A DNA stretch of 6,050 nt from DATCSE01 sp036568605 (GTDB taxonomy: Bacteria; Pseudomonadota; Gammaproteobacteria; Burkholderiales; Burkholderiaceae_C): positions 1-6,050 of the forward strand of contig DATCSE010000351.1 in NCBI GenBank assembly GCA_036568605.1. Reading direction: 5' to 3'. Each line of letters starts with the position of its first letter. Within the stretch, counting starts at the first letter, position 1. A program made the position numbers and the translations under genes. Positions 5,801-6,050 of the stretch are shown here, piece by piece. The notes under the pieces are model-generated. The model was given only the letters and a program-made list of their open reading frames with translations, was not told the DNA's origin and did no database searches.

Positions 5801-6050
5801 ATGGGCGACATGACCACCGAAGGCGCCAACATCGGCGCCGGCATCGATCTGAGCCAGTTCTACCAGGTCTTCTTCGAGGAGGCCGGCGAGAACCTCGAGC
5901 GCATGGAAGCGCAGCTGCTCGAGATCGACATCGAGGCGGCCGACGACGAGGAGCTCAATTCGATCTTCCGTTGCGCCCATTCCGTCAAGGGCGGCGCCGC
6001 GACCTTCGGCTTTGCCGATGTCGCCGAGCTGACCCACCAGATGGAGACGC
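5801..6050 (+). CDS. cheA: Chemotaxis histidine kinase CheA, N-terminal fragment (cut by window end)
   Basis: The first 83 codons of CheA, the kinase that couples chemoreceptors to CheY. Only part of the P1 (HPt) domain is visible. It has the helix FYQVFFEEAGENLERME (about 20-36), the acidic stretch before the third helix, and the phosphorylated histidine H60 in FRCAHSVKGGAATFGF, the standard CheA P1 signature. The later domains (P2, dimerisation, ATPase, CheW-like) lie outside the window. The ATG at 5801 is chosen because GAGGA (5786-5790) lies 10 nt upstream; a second in-frame ATG at 5810 would be 19 nt from it. It follows cheY by 28 nt in the same operon. An HPt-only protein is a formal alternative, but the signature and context strongly favour CheA. 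Confidence 0.93.
   Translation, partial: MGDMTTEGANIGAGIDLSQFYQVFFEEAGENLERMEAQLLEIDIEAADDEELNSIFRCAHSVKGGAATFGFADVAELTHQMET

Overview
The window is high-GC DNA with dense, GC-rich-codon genes. The gene set (a cheY-cheA chemotaxis cluster start, a c-di-GMP enzyme, a soluble REC-histidine kinase with a NarL-type regulator, a small SET protein) and the intergenic repeat family with the core CCTGAGCCTGTCGAAGG suggest a motile betaproteobacterium, most likely Burkholderiales (Rubrivivax/Leptothrix/Methylibium-like). That placement is inference from gene content and style; no rRNA or other marker gene is present.

Layout. Nt 1-405 (+) hold a small SET-domain protein cut by the left edge. Nt 406-613 are a convergent intergenic region filled with two inverted pairs of a 25-nt repeat plus a truncated fifth copy. 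Three minus-strand genes follow, in transcription order: a receiver-first soluble histidine kinase (4717-3575), a NarL/FixJ response regulator (3541-2903) and, after a 234-nt gap, a seven-transmembrane GGDEF-EAL protein (2668-614). Nt 4718-4891 form a divergent promoter region. From 4892 (+) the chemotaxis genes begin: a 146-aa CheZ-like protein, cheY, and the first 83 codons of cheA, which runs off the right edge.

How they fit together. The right-hand block looks like the start of a flagellar chemotaxis operon. CheA phosphorylates CheY, and the small upstream protein has the helical-hairpin layout and the DxxxQ pair of CheZ-type CheY phosphatases. Two sigma-28 (FliA)-like sites, each with an exact 11-nt spacer, precede the CheZ-like gene and cheY. 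The minus-strand block looks like a phosphorelay: the kinase has no sensor of its own except a receiver domain, so it probably listens to another kinase and passes phosphate to the NarL-type regulator. The adjacent c-di-GMP enzyme, with both catalytic sites and the inhibitory site intact, is a plausible output linking this pathway to the motile/sessile decision. The direct links between these modules are hypotheses from proximity.

The most notable points are the CheZ-like protein, the repeats whose units differ by compensatory base changes, the eroded MHYT-like membrane domain of the GGDEF-EAL protein, and the kinase lacking the usual phosphatase glutamine.
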